Origin: Neptunicella sp048268085
GTDB lineage: Bacteria > Pseudomonadota > Gammaproteobacteria > Enterobacterales > Alteromonadaceae
Direction of reading: 5' to 3'
DNA: 64,000 bases
Assembly: GCF_048268085.1 (NCBI RefSeq)
Contig: NZ_JBLWWF010000004.1
Location: forward strand, 1-64,000
Part shown: positions 36,888 through 45,665 of the stretch, piece by piece
Layout of the letters: each line of letters starts with the position of its first letter
Position numbering within the stretch: the stretch's first letter is position 1
Notes under the pieces: generated by a model
The model's database searches: none
What the model was told of the DNA's origin: nothing
The model's input: the letters and a program-made list of their open reading frames with translations, nothing else
Position numbers and translations under genes: made by a program

Positions 36888-39800
36888 ATGCAGTCAAACG
36901 AAAAAATCCTCCCCACCAGACGAACCTATAACAAGCTCGTGGCCAACGAGATGATGGAGGACTTTGCGTTACGCTTTACCGCAAAACGTGCACGTATATG
37001 GTCGTTAAACCGAATTGCCAGCACGGCCTTGGGGATTGTGTCTTTTTTGGTGCTCGAAGCCATTGGCGGGGCTATCACCTTAAATTTTGGTTTTGTTAAC
37101 TCGGCATGGGCTATTTTTGCGGTAATTGGCGTGGTTTTCCTGACGGGATTACCGATTAGCTATTACGCGGCAAAATATGGTGTCGATGTTGATTTACTCA
37201 GCCGTGGTAGCGGCTTTGGCTATATTGGTTCCACCATCGCTTCACTCATTTATGCCTCTTTTACTTTTATTTTCTTTGCCCTGGAAGCCGCCATTATGTC
37301 CATGGCGCTGCAAATTCTATTCGGGTTACCCTTGTATTTAGGATACGTCGTCAGTGCGTTAGTGGTGTTACCGCTGGTTACTCACGGCATTGCCTATATC
37401 AGCCGTTTTCAGGTATGGACTCAGCCTATCTGGCTAGTATTGCAAATGTTACCGTTATTTTTTGTTTTCAGTCATCCGGATAGCCATTTTCAAGGGTGGC
37501 TTGATTTTAGTGGTCAAAGCGGTCAACAGGGGGAATCGTTTAACCTGTTGCTATTCGGTGCTGCATCGGCAGTATTACTATCGTTAGTGGCCCAAATAGG
37601 TGAACAGGTCGACTTTTTACGTTTTTTACCGGAACAACCCCAAAAGCAACGTTGGCGCTGGTGGGGAGCATTGGTAATTGCAGGCCCCGGCTGGATATTG
37701 TTTGGCGCACTTAAATTATTTCTCGGATCCTATCTGGCTTATTTCGCCTTACGCCAAGGCATATCGCCAGACGTGGCCGACGATCCTGCCCATATGTATA
37801 ATTTGGCCTTTAGTTATGTGTTTGATAATCCAGCGATTAGTGTCATCGTTGCTTGTACCTTTGTATTTATTTCCCAATTAAAAATTAATGTGGCTAACGC
37901 CTATGCAGGCTCCCTCGCCTGGTCAAATTTTTTCTCCCGCGTAACCCATAATCATCCCGGTCGTGTGGTGTGGATGGTATTTAATGTGGCGATTGCATTA
38001 TTGTTGATGGAGCTGGGGATTTATCAAACCATTGAAAGCATGTTATCGGTTTATTCAGTACTGGTACTGGCATGGTTAAGCTCGGTGGTAGCCGATTTGG
38101 TGATCAACAAACCCTTAGGTATTAGTCCCAAACATATCGAGTTTAAACGTTCGCATTTATACGATATTAATCCGGTTGGTGTCGGTTCCATGTTTATAGC
38201 CAGTTTTGTGGGGTTTACCGCACACTTTGGCTGGTATGGCGAAACGGTCAAAGCTCTCGCCTCTTTTATTGCCTGTGGATTACCTTTTATTACCGTCCCC
38301 TTAATCGGCTACCTAACCAAAGGCAAGTTCTATTTAGTCGATAACAAACGCATAATGATAACCGGTATTAGCCAGTGCCATATTTGTGAGAATGAATTTG
38401 ACGCCGAAGATATAACCTATTGTCCGGCCTATCAAAAGTCTATCTGTTCGTTATGTTGTTCGCTGGATGTACGTTGCGGCGATCAATGCCGACCCAATGC
38501 GACTTTAGCCAGTCAGTCACATCACTTTTTCCATCGTTTTTTGACCACTCAATTACTGCGCATTATGACCACCCCACTGGCTCAGTTTGTGGCAGTGACG
38601 TTAGGCATGAGTCTGACTGGCGCTGGCATTCTATTTTTAATTTATCTACAAGTGCCAGTAGATGATCAAAGTGTGAAGCAGGTTTTTGCCGTCACGCTGG
38701 TCAAAATATTTTTCTTACTGTTAATCATTATCGGGGTAGTAAGCTGGTTATTTATTCTGGCTCGGAGTGGAAATCATGCGGCCTTAAAAGAACTGCGCTC
38801 ATTAACCAATACGCTGGCCAAGGAAGTCAATGCCCATGAAAAAACATCACAGGCATTGCAGGATGCCAAAGTGATTGCAGAATCAGCGAATGAAGCCAAA
38901 AGCCGATATCTGGCAGGGTTAAGCCACGAGTTACGTACACCACTCAATGTTTTACTTGGTTACGCGCAGTTACTCAGTCAAGATGACAGCATCCCCCAGA
39001 AGCAACGCGATACGTTAGGCATTGTAAAACGTAATGGCGAGCATTTGGCCGATTTAATTGAAGGATTACTGGAAATTTCCAAGATTGAGGCTGGGCGAGT
39101 CACTTTGCAACGTGATGAGTTTAACCTTAAGGCCATATTGCAGCAGTTGGTCGATATGTTTCAAATTATCGCAGCGCAGAAAAATATCGCCTTTTATTAC
39201 CTTCCTTGCAGTAACCTGCCCGACTATGTGGCCACCGACAAACAGCGCTTCCGGCAAATTTTAATCAATCTTATTTCCAATGGGATTAAATACACCGAAC
39301 AAGGCTCAGTGACGCTAAAAGTCAGTTATCGTAATCAGGTGGCTAATTTCAGCATTATTGATACGGGAGTGGGCATTTCTGCTGTCCATCAAGAGCAGAT
39401 CTTTAAACCCTTCGAGCAGATACGAAATGCCCATACGCAGGCTATTGGTGGTACCGGTCTAGGACTGACCATTTCACGTTCCCTGACCGAATTAATGGGA
39501 GGCGAAATAACCTTATCCAGTGTACCAGGCAAAGGCTCCACCTTTAATTTACGGTTAATGCTGGTGCCGTTAAGCGAAAATAAGAATGCCCCCGAATACA
39601 CAAAATTACGCGCAATAGGGTATCAGGGACCAAGGCAAAGCATACTGGTTGTAGATGATGATTTTCACCAACGGAAACTGATCAAGGATTTACTTCAGCC
39701 TTTAGGATTTAACGTATTTCAAACCGCCGAGGCTGACGCCAGTTTCAATCTGCTGGCCGAGCAGCGGATTGACTTGCTAATTTTGGATGTACGCATGCCC

Positions 39801-40256
39801 AATACAGATGGCTGGCAGATGGTTAAATTACTGCGCGAACAATCTTATGCCATGCCAGTGTTAATGCTCTCTGCCAATGCCCGTGACGCTGAATCAAATT
39901 TGGCGTCGGAAGGCTATCATAATGGTTATATTGCCAAACCGGTTAATCTTGATGCCTTACTGGGGAAAATTGGTGAGCTTCTGGCGATACAATGGCAATA
40001 TCCGTCAACGTCATCAAAAACACCATCGCATAGTAAAAGCGCTGTCAAAAAAGTGCCTATCACTAGCGAGCAATATCAATCCCTTATTGCCTTAGCTGAA
40101 ATTGGTTATTTATCCGGTTTTAAAGATAAGTTGCACGATATAAGCCAGCAGTTTGAGTTTCCTGTGGGGGTTGAAACGCAAATTTTTGAATATGTGGAAT
40201 TATGTCATTTCCCCCAAATTATCCAATATTTAACGGAGTTAAGTGATGAGCACTAA
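36888..40256 (+). CDS. NCS1 permease-fused hybrid sensor histidine kinase
   Basis: A 1122-residue protein. Residues about 50-485 form a polytopic membrane domain resembling nucleobase:cation symporter-1 permeases (for example PISYYAAKYGVDVDLLSRGS). A Cys-rich, probably zinc-binding cluster follows: Cys497, 500, 512, 520, 523, 524, 530 and 534. Two more helices (about 560-640) lead to a kinase with H-box SHELRTPLN (His680), an HATPase domain with DTGVGIS and GGTGLGLTISRSL, and a receiver domain with Asp967 (LILDVRMPN). A further 100 residues have no clear domain. Its gene overlaps the response-regulator gene and is divergent from the porin-urt-ure genes. The permease part probably senses or co-transports a nitrogen compound; the ligand (urea, amide or purine derivative) is unproven. 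Confidence 0.9.
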   Translation: MQSNEKILPTRRTYNKLVANEMMEDFALRFTAKRARIWSLNRIASTALGIVSFLVLEAIGGAITLNFGFVNSAWAIFAVIGVVFLTGLPISYYAAKYGVDVDLLSRGSGFGYIGSTIASLIYASFTFIFFALEAAIMSMALQILFGLPLYLGYVVSALVVLPLVTHGIAYISRFQVWTQPIWLVLQMLPLFFVFSHPDSHFQGWLDFSGQSGQQGESFNLLLFGAASAVLLSLVAQIGEQVDFLRFLPEQPQKQRWRWWGALVIAGPGWILFGALKLFLGSYLAYFALRQGISPDVADDPAHMYNLAFSYVFDNPAISVIVACTFVFISQLKINVANAYAGSLAWSNFFSRVTHNHPGRVVWMVFNVAIALLLMELGIYQTIESMLSVYSVLVLAWLSSVVADLVINKPLGISPKHIEFKRSHLYDINPVGVGSMFIASFVGFTAHFGWYGETVKALASFIACGLPFITVPLIGYLTKGKFYLVDNKRIMITGISQCHICENEFDAEDITYCPAYQKSICSLCCSLDVRCGDQCRPNATLASQSHHFFHRFLTTQLLRIMTTPLAQFVAVTLGMSLTGAGILFLIYLQVPVDDQSVKQVFAVTLVKIFFLLLIIIGVVSWLFILARSGNHAALKELRSLTNTLAKEVNAHEKTSQALQDAKVIAESANEAKSRYLAGLSHELRTPLNVLLGYAQLLSQDDSIPQKQRDTLGIVKRNGEHLADLIEGLLEISKIEAGRVTLQRDEFNLKAILQQLVDMFQIIAAQKNIAFYYLPCSNLPDYVATDKQRFRQILINLISNGIKYTEQGSVTLKVSYRNQVANFSIIDTGVGISAVHQEQIFKPFEQIRNAHTQAIGGTGLGLTISRSLTELMGGEITLSSVPGKGSTFNLRLMLVPLSENKNAPEYTKLRAIGYQGPRQSILVVDDDFHQRKLIKDLLQPLGFNVFQTAEADASFNLLAEQRIDLLILDVRMPNTDGWQMVKLLREQSYAMPVLMLSANARDAESNLASEGYHNGYIAKPVNLDALLGKIGELLAIQWQYPSTSSKTPSHSKSAVKKVPITSEQYQSLIALAEIGYLSGFKDKLHDISQQFEFPVGVETQIFEYVELCHFPQIIQYLTELSDEH

Positions 40257-41139
40257 ATTGAATGATGTTGTGCTGGTCGTGGATGATTCACCTGAATCTT
40301 TAGGCATGCTCAATGTGGCATTAAATAATCAGGGATACACCGCATTAGTCGCACTTAATGGCATGCAGGCACTCGCAATTGTTGACAAAGTGCAACCTGA
40401 TGTCATTTTGCTGGATGCCATGATGCCCAACATGGATGGTTTTGAAACCTGTCATAAACTTAAACAGCTGTTACCTAGTACACCGATTATTTTTATGACT
40501 GGGTTGAGTGATGTAGAGGACATAGTTAAAGGCTTTGAAGCCGGTGCAATAGATTACGTCACTAAGCCGATTTTCCCCGATGAAGTTATCGCACGGATTA
40601 AAACCCATATTGAAACGGCCAAACAGGCATTGAGCGCCCAAGATGCTCTCGACCATGCGGGTAACAAGGTTTTTTGTGTGAGTGAGCAAGGACGCTTGTC
40701 CTGGGCAACCCCATACGTACATAAATTGATTGATAATATTGCCGGAGATGATCTTAGCCCCTGGGCAACAATAGCCAATAGAATAACACTCTGGCTAACC
40801 TCCGATACCTCCCACGATCTGCTAATGGATTGCTTTAGTCAGCCGCTGAAGGTGTCCTACGTGCGCCAGCAACATGACAAGCACCTGCTACGAATTACCG
40901 AAACAAAAGCACCAAAAACCGCAGCACATTTGCAGCAACATTTACCGATCACCAAACGTGAATCCGAAGTGTTGTATTGGGTTTCCTATGGCAAAACCAG
41001 TTGGGAAATATCACAAATACTGGAAATGAGCCCACGTACGGTAAATAAGCACCTGGAACAGATATTCAAAAAATTAGGCGTGGATAACCGCACCAGTGCC
41101 GCTTCAATTTCCATCCGGATTCTGGATGCCGAACATTAA
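40246..41139 (+). CDS. LuxR-family response regulator
   Basis: A 297-residue regulator. The receiver domain (1-125) has acidic Asp13/Asp14, phosphoacceptor Asp57 (LLDAMMPNMDG) and the conserved Lys in TKPIFP. A middle linker precedes the C-terminal LuxR/FixJ helix-turn-helix TKRESEVLYWVSYGKTSWEI (about residues 229-292). The frame also has a GTG at 40243; I chose the ATG at 40246 because GGAG (40235-40238) is 7 bp upstream. It overlaps the kinase gene by 11 bp, so the two are a cognate pair and probably control the divergent urea genes. Confidence 0.92.
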   Translation: MSTKLNDVVLVVDDSPESLGMLNVALNNQGYTALVALNGMQALAIVDKVQPDVILLDAMMPNMDGFETCHKLKQLLPSTPIIFMTGLSDVEDIVKGFEAGAIDYVTKPIFPDEVIARIKTHIETAKQALSAQDALDHAGNKVFCVSEQGRLSWATPYVHKLIDNIAGDDLSPWATIANRITLWLTSDTSHDLLMDCFSQPLKVSYVRQQHDKHLLRITETKAPKTAAHLQQHLPITKRESEVLYWVSYGKTSWEISQILEMSPRTVNKHLEQIFKKLGVDNRTSAASISIRILDAEH

Positions 41140-41174
41140 CGGTCTTGATATTGCGTTATCCTCGATCCAAAAAG

Positions 41175-41207
41175 TGATGCGGTACTGCATTTATCCAATC
41201 CGCATCA
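41175..41207 (+). terminator. Possible terminator after the LuxR regulator
   Basis: An 8-bp stem TGATGCGG/CCGCATCA with a 17-nt loop, followed by GCCTTTTATT. It is a weak intrinsic terminator candidate about 35 bp after the stop codon. Confidence 0.4.
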
Positions 41208-41339
41208 GCCTTTTATTGTGCCAGTCCCTATTTGTCAGGGGGAATACAGTGAGGATTAAATTCCTCCGCTAGTCCATAAAATAAGGGCCGGGTAAGTTGT
41301 TAACCAAAACACCAACATGTAGGGATGAGTTTGGGGTTA

Positions 41340-41891
41340 TCAATGCTCAACATGAGCCGTTTTGACATTGCGTAACGGATTGTCAAACGAATCATCTTGT
41401 CCCACAAAAGCAGCGTCAGGATGTTGCGCAGTAATAATCTGTTTAATTTGTCCCGCATGGGCTTCATCGGTATATACCAACATAATCGCCTTACCTTGCT
41501 GTAGCTCTTTCTCCAAGTTGGTAATGCGATAATTACGATGACTTATTCCCACTAATCCTCCAATCCAGCCGCCAAAGCCGGTGGTCAGGAACAGGATAAA
41601 GACCGAGTTAATCATTTCGACTTGCCAGCCATAAGGCTTAGAATAGAAAAGTACTGTGGATAAAATCGCTCCCGCGACCATCCCCACAATGGCACCTCTT
41701 ACTATTTTGTGCACCACGTCACGCTCCTCAATAATTGAAGCGGCTTTTACTTGATGGCCAGCATAGTCATCGCTGCGTTCACTAACAAAGTGAATATTAT
41801 CCACAGCCACACCCAGCTCAACAATTTCAGACTGGATCTGATCACTGTTTTTTAGATTGTTAAGTAAGAATTGATATTGCATAACAGGCAC
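41340..41891 (-). CDS. Hypothetical membrane protein with glycine-rich hairpin helices
   Basis: A 183-residue protein with a soluble N-terminal part (about 1-60), two closely spaced membrane helices (about 65-85 and 92-116) rich in small residues (GAIVGMVAGAIL and GFGGWIGGLVGISH), and a soluble C-terminal part (about 120-183). Glycine-zipper helices flanked by ferredoxin-like segments recall DUF1269-type proteins, but the match is not firm. It lies alone between the urea regulator and the LRAT-like gene. Function unknown. Confidence 0.75.
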   Translation of the reverse strand: MPVMQYQFLLNNLKNSDQIQSEIVELGVAVDNIHFVSERSDDYAGHQVKAASIIEERDVVHKIVRGAIVGMVAGAILSTVLFYSKPYGWQVEMINSVFILFLTTGFGGWIGGLVGISHRNYRITNLEKELQQGKAIMLVYTDEAHAGQIKQIITAQHPDAAFVGQDDSFDNPLRNVKTAHVEH

Positions 41892-41993
41892 CTCTAATGG
41901 TTGTTACCTGTATAAGCTTATGTCTGATTGGAGAAATTGGGCATGTATATACTCAAATGGTCTTAAACACACCATCGATACTGCCTAGAGCGA

Positions 41994-42569
41994 TTAAAAA
42001 TGGATTGCAGCGGGTTGCCAATGCACTGGCGTTAGGAACAATTCCGCCAGTCTGTCGTTCAAATCGGAAAACTGAGTCACCTTATCTGACTGCCCACTGA
42101 CACACTGCCAACTGAATCGGTGACAATTGTTTTTGAATAAATCATAGGGAGCATAATTGAAAATCATACTCACCGCCCGGCTAGCACATTCGGATTTGAC
42201 TAACACTTGCCGTTGCGCGTTACAGGCAACATATATCTGTTCACCACTGCGGTTGGCTAAAAAGCGTTGGGGCGAAATCGCTCGAATAAGGCCATTTCCT
42301 TTTAGTTCAATAATTTGATCATCAAACCAAATGCCGGAATGTTCAAACACCCCATAAATTCCGCAACATACAACGGCGCCATTTTGCGGCTTAACTTCTA
42401 CCGAGTCTTCGCTCGGAAAGCGTCCTACCGTAAGGCGATTACGTTGTTGTTCTTTATGTAAATGATGACCTAGCGCTAAACTACTCAGTCCAGCCCCAAG
42501 CCAAAGTAACGGTATTGGCATCTGTTTCTCAGAACGGTCTTTTCGTTGAGTTTTGATTAGGCCACTCAT
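41994..42569 (-). CDS. LRAT-like (permuted NlpC/P60-fold) protein
   Basis: A 191-residue protein with a short hydrophobic segment (about 18-36) and a domain resembling lecithin:retinol acyltransferase/H-rev107 folds. The motif GVFEHSGIWF carries the candidate catalytic His77, and the nucleophile motif NNCHRF carries Cys149, equivalent to NCEHF of LRAT-like enzymes. The second histidine usual about 12 residues after the first is not obvious; Glu88 may take its place. Bacterial members may act as acyltransferases, lipases or peptidases; the substrate is unknown. An internal ATG at 42521 is an alternative start. Confidence 0.75.
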   Translation of the reverse strand: MSGLIKTQRKDRSEKQMPIPLLWLGAGLSSLALGHHLHKEQQRNRLTVGRFPSEDSVEVKPQNGAVVCCGIYGVFEHSGIWFDDQIIELKGNGLIRAISPQRFLANRSGEQIYVACNAQRQVLVKSECASRAVSMIFNYAPYDLFKNNCHRFSWQCVSGQSDKVTQFSDLNDRLAELFLTPVHWQPAAIHF

Positions 42570-42675
42570 TTGGGCAAGATAAACAATGTAAATTTGTGTG
42601 ACATCACCAGTTGTGACTTAACAGCTACGCCTGACTGTATTAACCTGTAGCTAATTTATTCAAACAGACCTAACA

Positions 42676-43287
42676 ATGACTCAAAATAAAACCGCTAGCC
42701 ACTTTTTTGCCCACCTTGCGCGTATGAAACTAATTAACCGTTGGCCGCTGATGCGTAATGTCAGCACCGAAAATGTTCAGGAGCACAGTTTACAAGTCGC
42801 CATGGTTGCTCACGCATTAAGCCTAATAAAAAACCGTTATTTTGGTGGACAGGTGGACCCCTACAAAGTGGCCACTATTGCGTTATTTCATGATGTATCA
42901 GAGGTACTAACTGGCGACCTCCCTACTCCGGTTAAATATTCCAACCCGGCTATTCAGCAAGAATATAAAAAAATTGAAAAATTAGCCGAACAAAAGCTAA
43001 TAGAAATGACCCCGGAAGATTTTAGACAAGATTACGCTGAGCTTATCGATGCCCAATACCATAGTGATGACGAGTGCTTTTTAGTTAAAGCCGCTGATGT
43101 GATCTGCGCTTATCTTAAAACCTTAGAAGAACTGGCAGCGGGCAACCAGGAGTTTGATTTAGCCAAAAAACGACTGGATAAAATAATCAGCGCTTATGAA
43201 TCCGATGAAGTAAATTACTTTATGCAAATGTATATGCCCAGCTTTTCGCTCAGTCTGGATGAAATAACTCAGGAGGATCTGCAATGA
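42676..43287 (+). CDS. yfbR: 5'-deoxynucleotidase YfbR
   Basis: A 203-residue HD-domain phosphohydrolase that converts dNMPs to deoxynucleosides. Metal-site segments are EHSLQVAMVAHAL and ALFHDVSEVLTGDLPTPVKY (the HD pair near residues 75-76). Its stop overlaps the dgt start (ATGATG), so the two are translationally coupled; together they take dNTPs or dNMPs down to nucleosides. Confidence 0.95.
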   Translation: MTQNKTASHFFAHLARMKLINRWPLMRNVSTENVQEHSLQVAMVAHALSLIKNRYFGGQVDPYKVATIALFHDVSEVLTGDLPTPVKYSNPAIQQEYKKIEKLAEQKLIEMTPEDFRQDYAELIDAQYHSDDECFLVKAADVICAYLKTLEELAAGNQEFDLAKKRLDKIISAYESDEVNYFMQMYMPSFSLSLDEITQEDLQ

Positions 43288-44603
43288 TGTCATCGGTATG
43301 GACTGAACGCTGTTTTGAACATAATCCAAACCGTGAGGATGATCACCGCTCATCTTATCAGCGCGATAAAGCCAGGGTATTACATTCGGCCGCATTTCGT
43401 CGTTTACAATCTAAAACTCAGGTTTTAGGGGTGGGTCTGAATGACTTTCATCGGACTCGGCTAACGCACTCATTAGAGGCAGCCCAAATTGGTCAGGGAA
43501 TTGCGGCCCAACTTAAACAAAAGCATCCAGAGCTAACCAACCAGCTGGATCTGGACAATAACCTAATCGAAACTATCTGCTTGGCGCACGATATTGGCCA
43601 TCCTGCTTTTGGACATGGCGGCGAAATTGCCCTGCATTACATGATGCGTGAACATGGTGGTTTTGAAGGAAATGGCCAGACATTCCGGATTATTTCTAAA
43701 CTGGAACCCTATACGTTAAATCATGGTATGAATTTGTCCCGTCGCACTGTGTTAGGTTTGGTAAAATACCCAAATACCATGAGCCAGCTGGGTTATCAGC
43801 AGCAATCTGCTGAACCTGCCAGTTTTCGTCAGCTCAAAGCCTCTGACTGGCATCCACCCAAGGGGTTGTACGATGATGATCAAGATGTATTTGATTGGTT
43901 ATTAGCCCCCTTATCTTCTGCTGATCGAGATTTATTTTGCAGTATGCAAAATGGCAACAAACGCCATGGTAAAACTCGATTCAAATCCTTTGATTGTTCC
44001 ATTATGGAGCTGGCCGATGACATTGCCTACGGAATCCATGATTTAGAAGATGCGATTACCACTGGAATTGTCAAACGTGAAGATTTTATAACTGGTGTCA
44101 CTGATAAGTTACTGGCGTTATCTGATCCCTGGTTCACCGCCAATATTGCTAATCTGACTGAAAAACTGTTTAGCCACCACCATTATCAACGCAAAGATGC
44201 GATTGGAGCGCTAGTGAATAAACTAATCACCTCGATCAGCATTACCAGTGTCAATGAGGCGTTTGAATTACCCTTGCTTAAATTCAATGCAGCGTTAAAC
44301 GCGCCACACCAGCAAGCCCTGAATGTATTTAAAGATTTTGTATTTAAGCATGTGATTAAAAAAGCCAATATTCAACGACTCGAATATAAGGGGCAACAAG
44401 TCATTATGGAGCTATTTGAAGCTTTTAGTTCCGATCCTGAACGACTATTACCCGAAAATACCAGCGAACGCTGGCTAGCGGCCGTTGAACGCGATAAAGG
44501 TCATCGGGTCATTTGCGACTATATTGCAGGAATGACTGATGGTTATGCGGCACGAATTCACCGCAATCTTTTTGTTGCTGATACCGGTGGTGCTTTTATC
44601 TAA
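43284..44603 (+). CDS. dgt: Deoxyguanosinetriphosphate triphosphohydrolase-like protein
   Basis: A 439-residue HD-superfamily dNTPase. HRTRLTHSLEAAQIGQG (about 52-68) and LAHDIGHPAFGHGGE (about 93-107) give the H...HD...D metal site. The N-terminal SSYQRDKARVLHSAAFRRLQSKTQV is typical of the family that releases tripolyphosphate from dNTPs. A strong AGGAGG (43271-43276) precedes the ATG. It is shorter than E. coli Dgt (505 residues) and closer to the type found outside enterics. Confidence 0.93.
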   Translation: MMSSVWTERCFEHNPNREDDHRSSYQRDKARVLHSAAFRRLQSKTQVLGVGLNDFHRTRLTHSLEAAQIGQGIAAQLKQKHPELTNQLDLDNNLIETICLAHDIGHPAFGHGGEIALHYMMREHGGFEGNGQTFRIISKLEPYTLNHGMNLSRRTVLGLVKYPNTMSQLGYQQQSAEPASFRQLKASDWHPPKGLYDDDQDVFDWLLAPLSSADRDLFCSMQNGNKRHGKTRFKSFDCSIMELADDIAYGIHDLEDAITTGIVKREDFITGVTDKLLALSDPWFTANIANLTEKLFSHHHYQRKDAIGALVNKLITSISITSVNEAFELPLLKFNAALNAPHQQALNVFKDFVFKHVIKKANIQRLEYKGQQVIMELFEAFSSDPERLLPENTSERWLAAVERDKGHRVICDYIAGMTDGYAARIHRNLFVADTGGAFI

Positions 44604-44627
44604 ATCGCTGGAGCTAAGGTATTTAAA

Positions 44628-44990
44628 TTAAATAAGTGGGCCGTTAATGGCGAGAAGCGGGATCCATAAACAAGCAGAAACCAACACCGAGCTGCTTACG
44701 ATAAACATCATGCCAGTGGCTGCGACATGGCTAAAATAAACACTTGGCTGAGATAACGAATGGCGTTGCACAGACAACTTAAGTTGTTCAGTGACTGCCC
44801 TGATTTCCTTGAATTTAAACGTTAGCCACAATCGAAACGGCTTTAACATCGTTAATAAACAAATAAACGCCACCTCAATCCCGCCAAATTCAATAAAAAT
44901 CAGCAGTTCAAGTGCAAACGGAGCCGCGGCAAGCAATAACAATAGCATCAACGTCTTTTTAAGTTTGTGATGATTATTTAGAAAATACAT
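44628..44990 (-). CDS. Hypothetical membrane protein
   Basis: A 120-residue protein with an N-terminal hydrophobic region (about 11-48, possibly two helices), a basic amphipathic middle (FRLWLTFKFKEIRAVTEQLK), and a C-terminal helix (about 90-112). It is convergent with dgt (24 bp between stops). No family is recognised. Confidence 0.65.
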   Translation of the reverse strand: MYFLNNHHKLKKTLMLLLLLAAAPFALELLIFIEFGGIEVAFICLLTMLKPFRLWLTFKFKEIRAVTEQLKLSVQRHSLSQPSVYFSHVAATGMMFIVSSSVLVSACLWIPLLAINGPLI

Positions 44991-45160
44991 TTCCGTTCCT
45001 TGGCTTATTCCATCTTCAATTTATGAATTAACTCAGCAAATTGTTAAAAACAATATTGAGGCAATATCATTTTTTTCAATGTTATTAATACGTTAATCCG
45101 TCTTATTCTGTCATTTTACTCATCTTATGGAGAATGTTGTTAAAAAATAAACAAAAACAC

Positions 45161-45196
45161 TTGCATGTTTATTTATACAGTATTACTGTATATAAA
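45161..45196 (+). promoter_or_regulatory. sulA promoter region with 19-bp palindrome
   Basis: A -35-like TTGCAT (45161-45166) and alternative -10 elements (45184-45189 or TATAAA at 45191-45196) precede the gene. A perfect odd-length palindrome TATACAGTATTACTGTATA (45174-45192) covers this region. Its half-sites are ACAG...CTGT, the reverse order of a LexA box, so it may bind another regulator. Confidence 0.4.
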
Positions 45197-45199
45197 ACA

Positions 45200-45215
45200 C
45201 TGTACAAACAAACAG
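45200..45215 (+). promoter_or_regulatory. LexA (SOS) box
   Basis: CTGTACAAACAAACAG matches the gammaproteobacterial LexA consensus CTGT-N8-ACAG at all eight fixed positions and ends 7 bp before the sulA-like ATG. Position near the predicted transcription start fits SOS repression. Confidence 0.75.
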
Positions 45216-45222
45216 GTTAGAT

Positions 45223-45603
45223 ATGGCAACTTTACAATTTAGTAATCCTAATACTGATGAATCCGGTTTAATCAATTTGCACATTAGCCAACAACAACGG
45301 CTTGCACATGTGGTGCAACACAATCAGCAGCAGCGTAAATGGTTATATGTATTAAGTGACCAATTATCTGCTCGTGATTGCCCCGCTTTTTGTATTAAAC
45401 TAACCAAACCACAGCCGGATATGCTATTTAGCTGGCTGGAGAAGATTATCTTGGCAGGACAAGCCAATACCATTGTGGTGGAAAACCTACAGTTGAATGA
45501 AATGGCCAAGAAAAGAATAAAACTGTTATGTGAACAATATAGCGTAACGGTAGTTAACCTTAATTTACACAACACCAATAACCTGATTCATGGGCCTTGG
45601 TAA
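45223..45603 (+). CDS. sulA: SulA-like SOS cell-division inhibitor
   Basis: A 126-residue protein resembling SulA, the SOS-induced blocker of FtsZ polymerisation. The middle KWLYVLSDQLSARD...WLEKIILAGQANTIVVENL pattern fits the RecA-like SulA fold. It is shorter than E. coli SulA (169 residues) and its extreme C-terminus (HGPW) is not obviously the Lon degron. The LexA box directly upstream strongly supports the call. A terminator follows. Confidence 0.78.
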   Translation: MATLQFSNPNTDESGLINLHISQQQRLAHVVQHNQQQRKWLYVLSDQLSARDCPAFCIKLTKPQPDMLFSWLEKIILAGQANTIVVENLQLNEMAKKRIKLLCEQYSVTVVNLNLHNTNNLIHGPW

Positions 45604-45608
45604 TATCC

Positions 45609-45643
45609 ATCAGTGTGGACATTTAATTTATTGCCACACTGAT
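45609..45643 (+). terminator. Terminator after sulA
   Basis: Perfect 10-bp stem ATCAGTGTGG/CCACACTGAT with a 15-nt loop followed by AATAATTTTT, six bases after the sulA stop codon. Confidence 0.7.
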
Positions 45644-45665
45644 AATAATTTTTAACTGGAATAGA

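Noticed and set aside
45184..45203. Second LexA box starting at the CTGT of 45186
   Set aside because: The eight-base spacer is followed by CACT rather than ACAG; the site at 45200-45215 fits fully.
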